NCBI GenBank assembly: GCA_024236415.1
Contig: JACKKN010000002.1
Coordinates: 385,574-449,573, forward strand
Reading direction: 5' to 3'
Source: Hyphomicrobiales bacterium
Lineage (GTDB): Bacteria > Pseudomonadota > Alphaproteobacteria > Rhodospirillales > JACKKN01
Length of the DNA stretch: 64,000 nucleotides
The notes beneath the pieces are model-generated. The model was not told the DNA's origin, searched no databases, and worked only from the letters and a program-made list of their open reading frames with translations. Below, piece by piece: positions 17,444 through 25,178 of the stretch. How positions within the stretch are numbered: position 1 is the stretch's first letter; every line of letters begins with the position of its first letter. A program made the position numbers and the translations under genes.

Positions 17444-18277
17444 GTGCCCAAGATCCTCAGCGAGGCCGCCGTCGCCCAATACCACGACCAGGGCTTCTTC
17501 TTCCCGGTGCCGGCCCTGACCGGCGACGAGGCCGCCGCCTGCCGCGCCGAATTGGAAGCCTACGAGCGGAACACCGGCGGGCCCATCGCGTCCAACCTGC
17601 GCCACAAGGTGCACCTGCTGTTCACCTGGGCCAACGACCTGGTGCACCACCCGCGCATCCTGGACGCGGCCGAGGACATCCTGGGCCCGGACATCCTGTG
17701 CTGGACCTCCACCTTCTTCATCAAGGAGGCCCGCGACCCCGGCTTCGTGTCGTGGCACCAGGACGCCACCTACTGGGGCCTCGACCCCGACGACGTGCTG
17801 ACCGTTTGGGTGGCGCTGTCGGACGCGCCGATTGAAAGCGGGTCGATGAAGGTGATCCCCGGCAGCCACAAATGGCCCCAGGTGGAGCACCGCGACACCT
17901 ACCACGAGCACAACCTGCTGTCGCGCGGCCAGGAGATCGCCGTCGAGGTCAACGAGGACGAGGGCGTCTTCATGCCGCTGCGCGCCGGCGAGGCGTCCCT
18001 GCACCACGTCAAGCTGGCCCACGGCTCGGCCCCCAACACCACCGACGACCGGCGCATCGGCCTGGCCATCCGCTACATCCCGCCCAACGTGCGCCAGTTG
18101 AAGGTGCGCGACTCGGCCATGCTGGTGCGCGGCACCGACCCCTTCGGCCACTACGACATGGAGCCCGAGCCCCAGTCCGACCTGGACCCGGCCGCCCTGG
18201 CCGCCCACCAGGACGCCGTCGCCCGCCAGCTCGGCGCCCTGTACCAGGGCACGGACAAGACCGAGTTCCGGGCCTAG
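17444..18277 (+). CDS. Phytanoyl-CoA dioxygenase (PhyH) family protein
   Basis: A 277-aa Fe(II)/2-oxoglutarate dioxygenase-type protein from GTG 17444, 14 bases after the MetE-like gene. The facial triad is visible as WHQDATYW (HxD) and the distal His in KLAHGSAPN, with an Arg soon after in RRIGLAIRYIP that would bind 2-oxoglutarate. PhyH-family proteins hydroxylate or demethylate small molecules such as ectoine, quaternary amines and methylated phosphonates. Here it may provide the oxidative step of the locus. It converges on the HepT gene with a 4-base overlap of coding ends. Confidence 0.88.
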   Translation: MPKILSEAAVAQYHDQGFFFPVPALTGDEAAACRAELEAYERNTGGPIASNLRHKVHLLFTWANDLVHHPRILDAAEDILGPDILCWTSTFFIKEARDPGFVSWHQDATYWGLDPDDVLTVWVALSDAPIESGSMKVIPGSHKWPQVEHRDTYHEHNLLSRGQEIAVEVNEDEGVFMPLRAGEASLHHVKLAHGSAPNTTDDRRIGLAIRYIPPNVRQLKVRDSAMLVRGTDPFGHYDMEPEPQSDLDPAALAAHQDAVARQLGALYQGTDKTEFRA

Positions 18278-18630
18278 GGGCGCGAAGCCTCGTCCAGGTA
18301 CCGGGCAAGCCGGGCCGGGGTGGCGCGCAGGGGGTCCAGGTCCTTTTCCACCGTGTCCCACAGCACCCGCGGGTAGGTGCGGTGGTAGTCGTGGCGCAGG
18401 ACGTTGCCGATGCCGGCGATGGCCTTCCAGGGCGTGTCCGGTTCCCGCTCCTTCAGCGCGGGCGGCAGGCCGCGGCTGGCCTCGGACAGGATTTCCAGGT
18501 TCCTTTCCAGCAGTTGCCGCGCCCGCCGATCGCCGCGGAAGGACTCAAAATCGTGGCCGGCCAGGTCCTCGGCGATGTGGTCCAGGGCCTCAATCATGTG
18601 GGTGATACAGACGCGCGGGTCGCGGGCCAT
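18274..18630 (-). CDS. HepT-like (DUF86) toxin, probable RNase with altered active site
   Basis: A 118-aa all-helical HEPN protein. The C-terminal HEPN motif is usually R-x4-H-x-Y; here the aligned segment (residues 73-83) reads GIGNVLRHDYH, so the Arg position is Gly75 while His80 and Tyr82 remain. Tyr in HxY is the residue that MntA-type antitoxins adenylylate in the studied HepT/MntA pair. The loss of Arg may weaken RNase activity. The start ATG overlaps the antitoxin stop (ATGA at 18629-18632), so the antitoxin is translated first. Family assignment is firm, activity uncertain. Confidence 0.82.
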   Translation of the reverse strand: MARDPRVCITHMIEALDHIAEDLAGHDFESFRGDRRARQLLERNLEILSEASRGLPPALKEREPDTPWKAIAGIGNVLRHDYHRTYPRVLWDTVEKDLDPLRATPARLARYLDEASRP

Positions 18631-19067
18631 CAGAACACCGGCTCGGCCTCGGCCAGGACGGCGTCGCGGATGGCCGGATCGAGCCCTTCCCGGGTCACCA
18701 GGTCCACCGGCCGGCCCAGGCGGCCGGCCAGCAGGTCCTGAACCTCCACCAGGTCCACCAGGCTCGGGTGCGCATCGGGCACCATGTCCACCAGCAGGTC
18801 GATATCGCTGCCGGCCCCGGCCTCGCCCCGGACCACGGAGCCGAACAGGGCCACGGATACCACGCCCCGGGCCCGCAACTCCCCTTCCATGGCGCGGAGG
18901 ACAGTCCGGACGTCGGCCCGGGTCGGCGCGGCTCCCGGCCCCGGCTCCTCCCGGGCGATCAGCGCCCGCAGGGCCTCGCGCACGACCTCGCTGGCGTTGT
19001 TGTACAGCCCGCTGGCCACCTTGCGCCGAATGTAGGCTTCCAGCTTGGGAGTCAGGGACACGTTCAT
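18630..19067 (-). CDS. RHH (ParD-like)-MNT nucleotidyltransferase fusion antitoxin
   Basis: A 145-aa protein from ATG 19067 with AGGAGG 7 bases upstream. Residues 1-40 form a ParD-type ribbon-helix-helix (MNVSLTPKLEAY, then SGLYNNASEVVREALRAL). A Pro/Gly linker (~42-48) leads to a minimal nucleotidyltransferase: G76-S77-x10-D88-x-D90 is the exact GSx10DxD motif, with a third Asp in RPVDLV. MNT partners of HepT neutralize it by AMP transfer to the toxin Tyr. The added RHH domain would give this antitoxin its own DNA-binding function for autoregulation, matching the inverted repeat 32 bases upstream. An unusual domain combination. Confidence 0.85.
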   Translation of the reverse strand: MNVSLTPKLEAYIRRKVASGLYNNASEVVREALRALIAREEPGPGAAPTRADVRTVLRAMEGELRARGVVSVALFGSVVRGEAGAGSDIDLLVDMVPDAHPSLVDLVEVQDLLAGRLGRPVDLVTREGLDPAIRDAVLAEAEPVF

Positions 19068-19098
19068 GGGGCACACCTCCTGGGCACAGGATGGGTAT

Positions 19099-19127
19099 AA
19101 TAACAAAATATGTCAAACATTGTTATT
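19099..19127. promoter_or_regulatory. Inverted repeat operator upstream of the RHH-MNT/HepT operon
   Basis: AATAACAA (19099-19106) and TTGTTATT (19120-19127) are perfect 8-base arms with centres 21 bases apart, about two helical turns. The stretch is AT-rich in an otherwise G+C-rich region and lies just upstream of the antitoxin ribosome site. This is the expected position and geometry for a cooperative ribbon-helix-helix operator. Confidence 0.7.
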
Positions 19128-19462
19128 CCGGGCCGCGCAGCGGACTTGACGCCCCGGGCCGGGAACTGACGGACACGGATGAACACGGATCGGAGCATGG
19201 ATGAACAGGGGTGCCCGGCGCCCATCCCAATCCAACCACAGGCGGCAAAGGCGCCCGCGTGCATCCGTTTGGAATCGCGGCGCGCCGGGCGCGGGAACGA
19301 CGGGGGCGGGGTCGGGGTCGGGCGCGGGGTCGGGCGGGACGCCCCGTGCCGGAGCGGCGCAGCACCCGCACCGGTGCGCCGAAGCCGGCCGCCGCCTCGG
19401 CGCCCGCGCCCGCGCCCGCAAACAGGCTTGCACGGACCGGGCCGGTCGGCTATAAGAAACAT
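19128..19462. other. Intergenic region with G-rich tract, no gene seen
   Basis: No coding feature is supported between the TA operator and the tetR control region. It holds an imperfect ACACGGATGAAC-type repeat near 19170-19210 and a strongly G-rich run at 19302-19338, with at least six runs of three or more G separated by one to three bases, that could form a G-quadruplex in single-stranded form. The frames open here are G+C-driven. Confidence 0.5.
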
Positions 19463-19477
19463 ACCATATGTTATGGT
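19463..19477. promoter_or_regulatory. TetR-type operator upstream of tetR-yciI
   Basis: ACCATA (19463-19468) and TATGGT (19472-19477) are perfect inverted 6-base arms around a 3-base centre, in an AT-rich stretch that follows a TATAAG-like -10 box (19451-19456). The short symmetric site 79 bases upstream of the TetR start suits autorepression. Confidence 0.6.
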
Positions 19478-19555
19478 TTGTATCGAAGGGCCGACCATGA
19501 GCTTTGCCGCCGCCCGCCCCTCCCCGGCTGCGTTCCGCCCCGCGGGGACGCCGCC

Positions 19556-20140
19556 GTGAGCCGCCTGCGCCGGGACGACTGGCTGGACCTGGCCCTGGCC
19601 GCCCTGGCCGAGGACGGGCCGGACGGGCTGACCCTGGAGGCCCTGTGCGACCGGGCCGGGCGCACGCGGGGCTCGTTCTACCACCACTTCGCCGACCACG
19701 AGGCCTTCGTTTCGGCCCTGGTGGACCGCTGGACCGCCGACAACACCGAGCGCCTGGTGGCCGCCGCCGAGGCGCCGGCGGACGCCAAGGCGGGGCTCGA
19801 CGCCCTCAACGACCTGACCTCGGTGCTCGACCCGCGGCTGGAGGTCGGCATGCGCCGCCTGGCGGCCCGGCAGCCGGCCGTGCGCCGGCGGGTGGCCCGG
19901 GTGGACGCGCGGCGCATGGAGGTCCTGGCGCGCCTGTACGGCGCCTACGCGGCCCTGCCGCCGGCGCCGGCCCGGACCCTGGCCGAGCTGATCTACACCG
20001 CCTACCTGGGCGCCATGCACGTGTGGCCCGAGGCCGAACCGAAACGATACTGGCAGCACGGCCGCGCCTTCTCGCGGCTGCTGGACGACGCCCTGCCCAA
20101 CCTGCGGCGGCGCGCGCGCAAGGGGAGCCCAAGCACATGA
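19556..20140 (+). CDS. TetR-family transcriptional regulator
   Basis: A 194-aa protein from GTG 19556. The N-terminal helix-turn-helix is textbook TetR (ALAALAEDGPDGLTLEALCDRAGRTRGSFYHHFADHEAFVSALVDRW, residues ~12-58); the C-terminal part is a variable helical ligand domain. The longer open frame upstream is not supported by domain content. Its stop overlaps the yciI-like start (ATGA), so the two are cotranscribed and probably autoregulated through the inverted repeat at 19463-19477. Confidence 0.9.
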   Translation: MSRLRRDDWLDLALAALAEDGPDGLTLEALCDRAGRTRGSFYHHFADHEAFVSALVDRWTADNTERLVAAAEAPADAKAGLDALNDLTSVLDPRLEVGMRRLAARQPAVRRRVARVDARRMEVLARLYGAYAALPPAPARTLAELIYTAYLGAMHVWPEAEPKRYWQHGRAFSRLLDDALPNLRRRARKGSPST

Positions 20141-20430
20141 CCGACCGATTCATCCACGGCACCTACGCCGCCCTGTACCGGCCCGGCCGGGCCTGGATCC
20201 CGGACCGGCCGATCACCGGCCAACCCCTGGGCGCCCACGCGGCCTACCTGCTGGACCTGCACGCCCGCGACAAGGTGCTGATGGGCGGCCCCTTCGCCAA
20301 CGGCCGCGGCGGCCTGGTGATCCTGCGCGCCGCCGATGCCGCCGAGGCCGAGGCCCTGATCGCCGCCGACCCGGCGGTGGCCGCCGGGGTGCTGGCGGCC
20401 GAGGTCCACCCCTGGCGCCGGCTGGCGTGA
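20137..20430 (+). CDS. YciI-family protein
   Basis: A 97-aa ferredoxin-like-fold protein of the YciI/YCII group. The family core is visible: AHAAYLLDLHARDKVLMGGPFANGRGG, with the conserved His in the opening helix, then ADAAEAEALIAADPAVAAGVLAAEVHPWRRL. YciI proteins are small, possibly enzymatic, dimers of mostly unknown role (some are muconolactone-isomerase-like dehydrochlorinases). Being paired with a TetR suggests a response to a small aromatic or halogenated compound; that is inference only. Confidence 0.85.
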   Translation: MTDRFIHGTYAALYRPGRAWIPDRPITGQPLGAHAAYLLDLHARDKVLMGGPFANGRGGLVILRAADAAEAEALIAADPAVAAGVLAAEVHPWRRLA

Positions 20431-20799
20431 TTCCGCCCGGGTCCCCTTGAAACCGGGAAAACTCGGACTATATTCCTGGCAGCTCTTTGCCATTGTGAAT
20501 CCGAACACCACGCCCGGCGCGATCCCGCGCGGTTGGCCGGGTTCATGCGCCACGACGACAAATGACGACATTTTTTCCGCAAACCGGCATGTTTCGGGCG
20601 ATTCCAGGGACTTGCCCCGACGACATCGGGCGCCGAATGGCCCGGAACGGCGCCGCGGCGGCCCCGGGCCGGCGCCGGCGGGCGGACACGTCGTCATTTC
20701 CGCCCCGGCCGGGCAATTTTGAAACGCCACCCCGGTGCGCCGCGCGGCGGCTGTGCTATGGTCGCCGCCGCACCCGATTCCAGCCAAGGACCGAGAACC
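20431..20799. other. Intergenic region, no gene seen
   Basis: A 369-base gap between yciI and the enoyl-CoA hydratase gene. It contains an AT-richer patch around 20455-20600 (including ACTATATTCC and a T-run at 20570-20576) that probably holds the hydratase promoter. I see no supported ORF, tRNA or repeat. Confidence 0.5.
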
Positions 20800-21600
20800 A
20801 TGGACGAGAAACTCCTCTTCGCGCAGGACGGCCACGTGGTCACCCTGACCCTGAACCAGCCCGACCTGCGCAACCCCGTCACCGACGCCGACTTCGTCGA
20901 CGCCTTCATCGCGCGCTGCGAGCAGATCCGCGCCGACCTGTCGGTGCGCTGCGTGATCATCACCGGGGCCGGCAAGGGGTTCTCGTCGGGCGGCAACCTG
21001 AAGCACATGCGCGACCGCGTGGGCACCTTCGCCGGCGGCGCCGTCGACATCGCGGACAACTACCGCACCGGAATCCAGCGCATCCCGCGCACCCTGTGGG
21101 ACCTGGAGGTGCCGGTGATCGCCGCCGTCAACGGCCCGGCCTACGGCGCCGGCTGCGACCTGACCCTGATGTGCGACATCCGCATCGCCAGCGAGCGGGC
21201 CGTGTTCGCCGAGAACTTCGTCAAGGTGGGCATCATCCCCGGCGACGGCGGCGCCTGGCTGCTGCCCCGCGCCATCGGCCTGTCGCGGGCCGCCGAGATG
21301 ACCCTGACCGGCGAGCCCATCGACGCCCGGACGGCCCTGGAATGGGGCCTGGTATCCCGGGTCGTGCCCCACGACGACCTGATGCCGGCGGCCCGCGACC
21401 TGGCGGCGCGCATCGCCGTCAACCCGCCGCGCCAGCTGCGCCTGGCCAAGCGCCTGCTGCGCGAGGGCCAGCACACGCGCATCGGGCCGCTGCTGGAGCT
21501 GTCGGCCACCTACCAGGCCGCCTGCCACCAGACCGCCGACCACGCCGAGGCCGTCAACGCCCTGCTGGAAAAGCGCAGCCCCACCTTCACCGGGGAATGA
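20800..21600 (+). CDS. Enoyl-CoA hydratase/isomerase family protein
   Basis: A 266-aa crotonase-fold protein. The oxyanion-hole segments are SSGGNLKHM and AAVNGPAYGAGCDLTLMCDIRIAS. The two hydratase Glu residues can be placed in VFAENFVKVG and LSRAAEMTLTG, supporting true hydratase chemistry rather than a dead paralogue. It adds water to a 2-enoyl-CoA. With DddP 650 bases downstream it could act on acryloyl-CoA after DMSP cleavage, but a general beta-oxidation role is as likely. Its 3' end overlaps the converging TIGR02444-family gene by 14 bases. Confidence 0.9.
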   Translation: MDEKLLFAQDGHVVTLTLNQPDLRNPVTDADFVDAFIARCEQIRADLSVRCVIITGAGKGFSSGGNLKHMRDRVGTFAGGAVDIADNYRTGIQRIPRTLWDLEVPVIAAVNGPAYGAGCDLTLMCDIRIASERAVFAENFVKVGIIPGDGGAWLLPRAIGLSRAAEMTLTGEPIDARTALEWGLVSRVVPHDDLMPAARDLAARIAVNPPRQLRLAKRLLREGQHTRIGPLLELSATYQAACHQTADHAEAVNALLEKRSPTFTGE

Positions 21601-22111
21601 GGGCGGCCAGCACGGGCTCCAGGTCGCTGCCGTCGTCGCCGTAGCCCGCCAGGTACAGGCGCGCGTTGGCGGCGGCGTCGGCGCGGCGCCGCTCCGGGTC
21701 GGTTTCGGGCCGGTGCGGCGGCGCCGGGGCCTGGGCATGCAGCAGGTCCTGGGTGACCCGCTCAGCGTCCAGCTCGGCCTGCACCACGGCGGCGCGCAGG
21801 GCCGCCGCCCGCGCCGCCGCCACCCCGGGGAACGGGGTCTCCTTCAGGGCCCGCTGCGCCGCCCACAGGGGCTCCACCACCGTGCGGTGCCAGGTCTCGA
21901 CCGACGCCCGGGCGCGGTCCAGGGCGGCGCCGTCCAGGCGCCCGCCGCCGCGCCAGCCGATCCACACGGCGTACAGCAGCAGGTTCACGTCCAGGCCCAG
22001 GCGTTGCTGCAGGGCCAGGCAGGCCTCGTGCACCCCGGGCCGGCCGTACAGCGCCACGGAGAAATCCCAGAACGGGTTGCCGGACCCGGCGGCGGCGGAG
22101 GAGTCGTCCAT
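21587..22111 (-). CDS. TIGR02444-family protein
   Basis: A 174-aa protein recognizable from NPFWDFSVALYGRPGVHEACLALQQRLGLDVNLLLYAVWIGW, the hallmark N-terminus of the TIGR02444 (DUF2390) family. The rest is helical with a charged middle and an LDAERVTQDLL segment. The function of the family is unknown. It is divergent from the DddP-like gene (146 bases between starts). Confidence 0.85.
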   Translation of the reverse strand: MDDSSAAAGSGNPFWDFSVALYGRPGVHEACLALQQRLGLDVNLLLYAVWIGWRGGGRLDGAALDRARASVETWHRTVVEPLWAAQRALKETPFPGVAAARAAALRAAVVQAELDAERVTQDLLHAQAPAPPHRPETDPERRRADAAANARLYLAGYGDDGSDLEPVLAALIPR

Positions 22112-22257
22112 GCCGACCTTGTACCACGGCGCGCCGCCGGTGGCGAAATCAACCCACTGGATGTCGAATTCGGACGGGTTGCCGGCGGCAAGAATCGGCT
22201 ATCATCCGGCCCGTGAACGGGACGCCGCCGCCGGCGGCAAGGGAGGGGAAGACGGCC

Positions 22258-23604
22258 ATGGCAAACGATCCCTACGTGCTGGGCGCGGGGCGCAAGATCG
22301 ACCCCTATCGCCGCCCGGCCTCGGCCACCGACCGCCTGCCCGACGGCTCGCCCAACGACGGCGACCGGGTCGAGATCGGGCCCACCGACCTGGCCTTCGC
22401 CGAGTGGGCGGCGCAGGGCATCACGCCGCCGGACCTGGACGCCCTGCGCCACTATCGCCTGGGGCGGCTGGTGGGCGAGATGGCGCGGCGCGACGTGGGC
22501 GGGCTGCTGCTGTTCGACCCCCTGAACATCCGCTACGCCACCGACAGCAGCAACATGCAGCTTTGGGTCACCCACAACCCCTGCCGCGCCTGCCTGGTCA
22601 CCGCCGACGGGTACATGGTGCTGTGGGACTTCCACGCCGGCGAGCACCTGTCGGCCCACCTGCCCCTGGTGCGCGAGGTGCGCCACGGCGCCAGCCTGTT
22701 CTATTTCGAGTGCGGCGACCGCGGCGCCGAGCACGCCGCCAACTTCGCCGCCCAGGTGGACGAGGTGATGCGCGCCCGGGCCGGCGGCAACCGGCGCCTG
22801 GCCGTGGACAAGATCGAGATCCTCGGCCTTCGCGCCCTGGAGGCCCGGGGCTTCGCCGTGCTGGAGGGCCAGGAGGTGACCGAGCACGCGCGCAAGATCA
22901 AGGACGGCAACGAGCTGAACGCCATGCGCTGCGCCATCACCGCCTGCGAGGCGGCCATGGCCGAGATGCAGGCCGCCATGCGCCCGGGCATGTCCGAGGT
23001 CGAGGCCTGGGCCGAGCTGCAGCGCGGCAACTTCATCCGCGGCGGCGAGTGGATCGAGACCCGCCTGCTGGCCTCGGGCCCGCGCACCAACCCCTGGTTC
23101 CAGGAATGCGGCCCGCGGGTCATGGGCGACGGCGACATCCTGGCCTTCGACACCGACCTGATCGGCCCCTACGGCTACTGCGCCGACCTGTCGCGGACCT
23201 GGAAGGTGGGCGACAAGCCGCCGACAAACTACGAGCGCGAGCTGTACCAGATTGCGCTCGAAAACATCCGCCACAACATGGGGCTGCTGAAACCGGGGGT
23301 CACCTTCCGCGAGCTGATGGAGAAGGGCCAGCCCCTGCCCGAGCAGTTCCGCGCCCAGCGCTACAGCGTCATGTTCCACGGCGTCGGGCTGTGCGACGAG
23401 TACCCGTCCCTGCGCTACCCCGAGGACTGGGACGCCTGCGGCTACGACGGGGTGCTGGAGCCGGGCATGTGCCTGTGCGTCGAGGCCTACATCGGCGAGG
23501 TGGGCGGCCCCTGCGGCATCAAGCTGGAGGACCAGGGGGTGATCACCGAGACCGGGTTCGAGAACCTGACCACCTACCCCTTCGAGGACTCGTTCTTGTC
23601 CTGA
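22258..23604 (+). CDS. dddP: DddP-like M24-family metalloenzyme, probable DMSP lyase
   Basis: A 448-aa pita-bread-fold protein; ATG 22258 follows GGGAGGGG. The N-terminus (RKIDPYRRPAS, IGPTDLAFAEWAAQG, NIRYATDSSNMQLWVTHNPCRACL) and the centre (LLASGPRTNPWFQECGPRV) match DMSP lyase DddP rather than ordinary aminopeptidase P. Metal ligands are D298, D300 (FDTDLIG), D310 (CADLSRTW), H374 (FHGVGLCDE), E409 (CVEAYIG) and E424 (KLEDQG). Their spacing is identical to the ligand set I recall for Ruegeria DddP, shifted by three. DddP splits DMSP into dimethyl sulfide and acrylate. The end overlaps convergent fumC by 31 bases. Confidence 0.82.
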   Translation: MANDPYVLGAGRKIDPYRRPASATDRLPDGSPNDGDRVEIGPTDLAFAEWAAQGITPPDLDALRHYRLGRLVGEMARRDVGGLLLFDPLNIRYATDSSNMQLWVTHNPCRACLVTADGYMVLWDFHAGEHLSAHLPLVREVRHGASLFYFECGDRGAEHAANFAAQVDEVMRARAGGNRRLAVDKIEILGLRALEARGFAVLEGQEVTEHARKIKDGNELNAMRCAITACEAAMAEMQAAMRPGMSEVEAWAELQRGNFIRGGEWIETRLLASGPRTNPWFQECGPRVMGDGDILAFDTDLIGPYGYCADLSRTWKVGDKPPTNYERELYQIALENIRHNMGLLKPGVTFRELMEKGQPLPEQFRAQRYSVMFHGVGLCDEYPSLRYPEDWDACGYDGVLEPGMCLCVEAYIGEVGGPCGIKLEDQGVITETGFENLTTYPFEDSFLS

Positions 23605-25007
23605 CCCCCGCCGGGCGCCAGCATGTCGGCGGGGTCGACCCAGGCGTCGAACTGCTCGGCGGTCACGGCACCCAGGGCCAGCGCCGCCTCGCGCAGGGTC
23701 AGGTCCTCGGCGAAGGCCTTCTTGGCGATCTCGGCGGCGCGGTCGTAGCCGATGTGCGCGTTCAGCGCCGTGACCAGCATCAGCGACCGTTCCAGGTGGG
23801 CCCGGATGCCGGCCGCGTCGGCCTCGATCCCAACGACGCAGTTGGCGCGGAAGGACTCGCAGGCGTCGCCGATCAGCCGCGCCGACTGCAGCAGGTTGAA
23901 GATCATCACCGGCTTGTAGGTGTTGAGCTCGAAGTGGCCGCCGGCGCCGGCCACGGTGATGGTCACGTGGTTGCCCATGACCTGGGCGCAGACCATGGCC
24001 AGGGCCTCGGCCTGGGTCGGGTTGACCTTGCCCGGCATGATCGACGAGCCGGGCTCGTTGGCCGGCAGGCGCAGCTCGCCCAGGCCGCTGCGCGGGCCCG
24101 AGCCCATCAGGCGGATGTCGTTGGCGATCTTGGTCAGCGACGCGGCCACGGTGTTGAGGGCGCCCGAGGCCTCGACCAGGGCGTCGTGGCCGGCCAGGGC
24201 CTCGAACTTGTTGGCCGCGGTCACGAACGGCAAGCCGGTCAGCTCGGCCACCCGGGCGGCGAAGGCCTCGGCGAACCCCGGCGCGGCGTTCAGGCCCGTG
24301 CCCACCGCCGTGCCGCCCTGGGCCAGCTGGTACAGCGCCGGCAGGGCGGCCTCCAGGCGGCGCACCCCCTGGGCCGCCTGGTGGGCGTAGCCCGAGAATT
24401 CCTGGCCCAGGGTCAGGGGGGTGGCGTCCATCAGGTGGGTGCGGCCGATCTTGACGATGCCCTGGAATTCCTCGGCCTTGGCGGCCAGGGCGTCGGCCAG
24501 AGCGGCCAGGGCCGGGATGGTGGCCCCTGCCAGTTGCCGGGCGGCGGCGATGTGCATGGCGGTGGGGAACGAGTCGTTGGACGACTGGCCCCGGTTGACG
24601 TGGTCGTTGGGGTGCACCGGGTCCTTGCCGCCGCGCCGGCCGGTCAGGATCTCGTTGGCGCGGCCGGCGATGACCTCGTTGGCGTTCATGTTGCTCTGGG
24701 TGCCCGAGCCGGTCTGCCACACCACCAGCGGGAACTCGCCGTCGTGGGCGCCGTCGGCGACCTCGGCGGCGGCCTGGGCGATGGCCCGGCCCAGGCCGGG
24801 GTCGAGCACGCCCAGGTCCATGTTGGCCTTCGCCGCCGCCAGCTTCTGCAGGCCCAGCGCCCGCACCAGGGCCGCGGGCAGGCGCTCGCCGCCGATGCGG
24901 AAGTTGTGCAGGGACCGCTGGGTCTGGGCGCCCCAGTAGCGGTCGGCCGGCACGTCCACGGGGCCCATGGAATCGTGCTCCCGGCGCAGGGTCGTGTCTT
25001 CGGTCAT
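23574..25007 (-). CDS. fumC: Class II fumarate hydratase
   Basis: A 477-aa class II fumarase converting fumarate and malate in the TCA cycle. Diagnostic segments: YWGAQTQRSLHNFRIG near the N-terminus, GSGTQSNMNANEVIAGRANE, HPNDHVNRGQSSND, GRTHLMDATPLTLGQEFSGY with the catalytic-site His, and the superfamily signature GSSIMPGKVNPTQ with catalytic Ser. The start is ATG 25007; the frame continues open far upstream but without fumarase content and antisense to another gene. It appears complete, with normal length. Confidence 0.97.
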   Translation of the reverse strand: MTEDTTLRREHDSMGPVDVPADRYWGAQTQRSLHNFRIGGERLPAALVRALGLQKLAAAKANMDLGVLDPGLGRAIAQAAAEVADGAHDGEFPLVVWQTGSGTQSNMNANEVIAGRANEILTGRRGGKDPVHPNDHVNRGQSSNDSFPTAMHIAAARQLAGATIPALAALADALAAKAEEFQGIVKIGRTHLMDATPLTLGQEFSGYAHQAAQGVRRLEAALPALYQLAQGGTAVGTGLNAAPGFAEAFAARVAELTGLPFVTAANKFEALAGHDALVEASGALNTVAASLTKIANDIRLMGSGPRSGLGELRLPANEPGSSIMPGKVNPTQAEALAMVCAQVMGNHVTITVAGAGGHFELNTYKPVMIFNLLQSARLIGDACESFRANCVVGIEADAAGIRAHLERSLMLVTALNAHIGYDRAAEIAKKAFAEDLTLREAALALGAVTAEQFDAWVDPADMLAPGGGQDKNESSKG

Positions 25008-25178
25008 GGCCTTGGCCCTCCTGTCCGCGTCGTTCGCCCCGCCCCGGGTCCGGCCGCCGGCCGCGCCCGGGGACCGGGTCAAGGATAGGCCCTCGCGGCC
25101 GCCGTTGCACGGCCCGCGTGTCGCCGCGGGAAAGGCCGAACCTGTGGGAATCGCGGCGAAAAATGGGTAAGATGGGCC

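Noticed and set aside
19128..19555. Longer TetR proteins or small ORFs starting at 19179-19211
   Set aside because: The extra sequence is Arg/Gly/Pro low-complexity from a G-rich tract and has no domain; GTG 19556 begins the helix-turn-helix region.
22258..23604. Ordinary Xaa-Pro aminopeptidase
   Set aside because: The metal ligands are common to M24, but the N-terminal and RTNPWFQECGPRV blocks fit DddP; kept as probable DMSP lyase.
21666..25088. 1140-aa plus-strand ORF spanning the TIGR02444, dddP and fumC genes
   Set aside because: It runs out of frame through dddP and antisense to fumC, both of which have full family motifs; it has no domain of its own.
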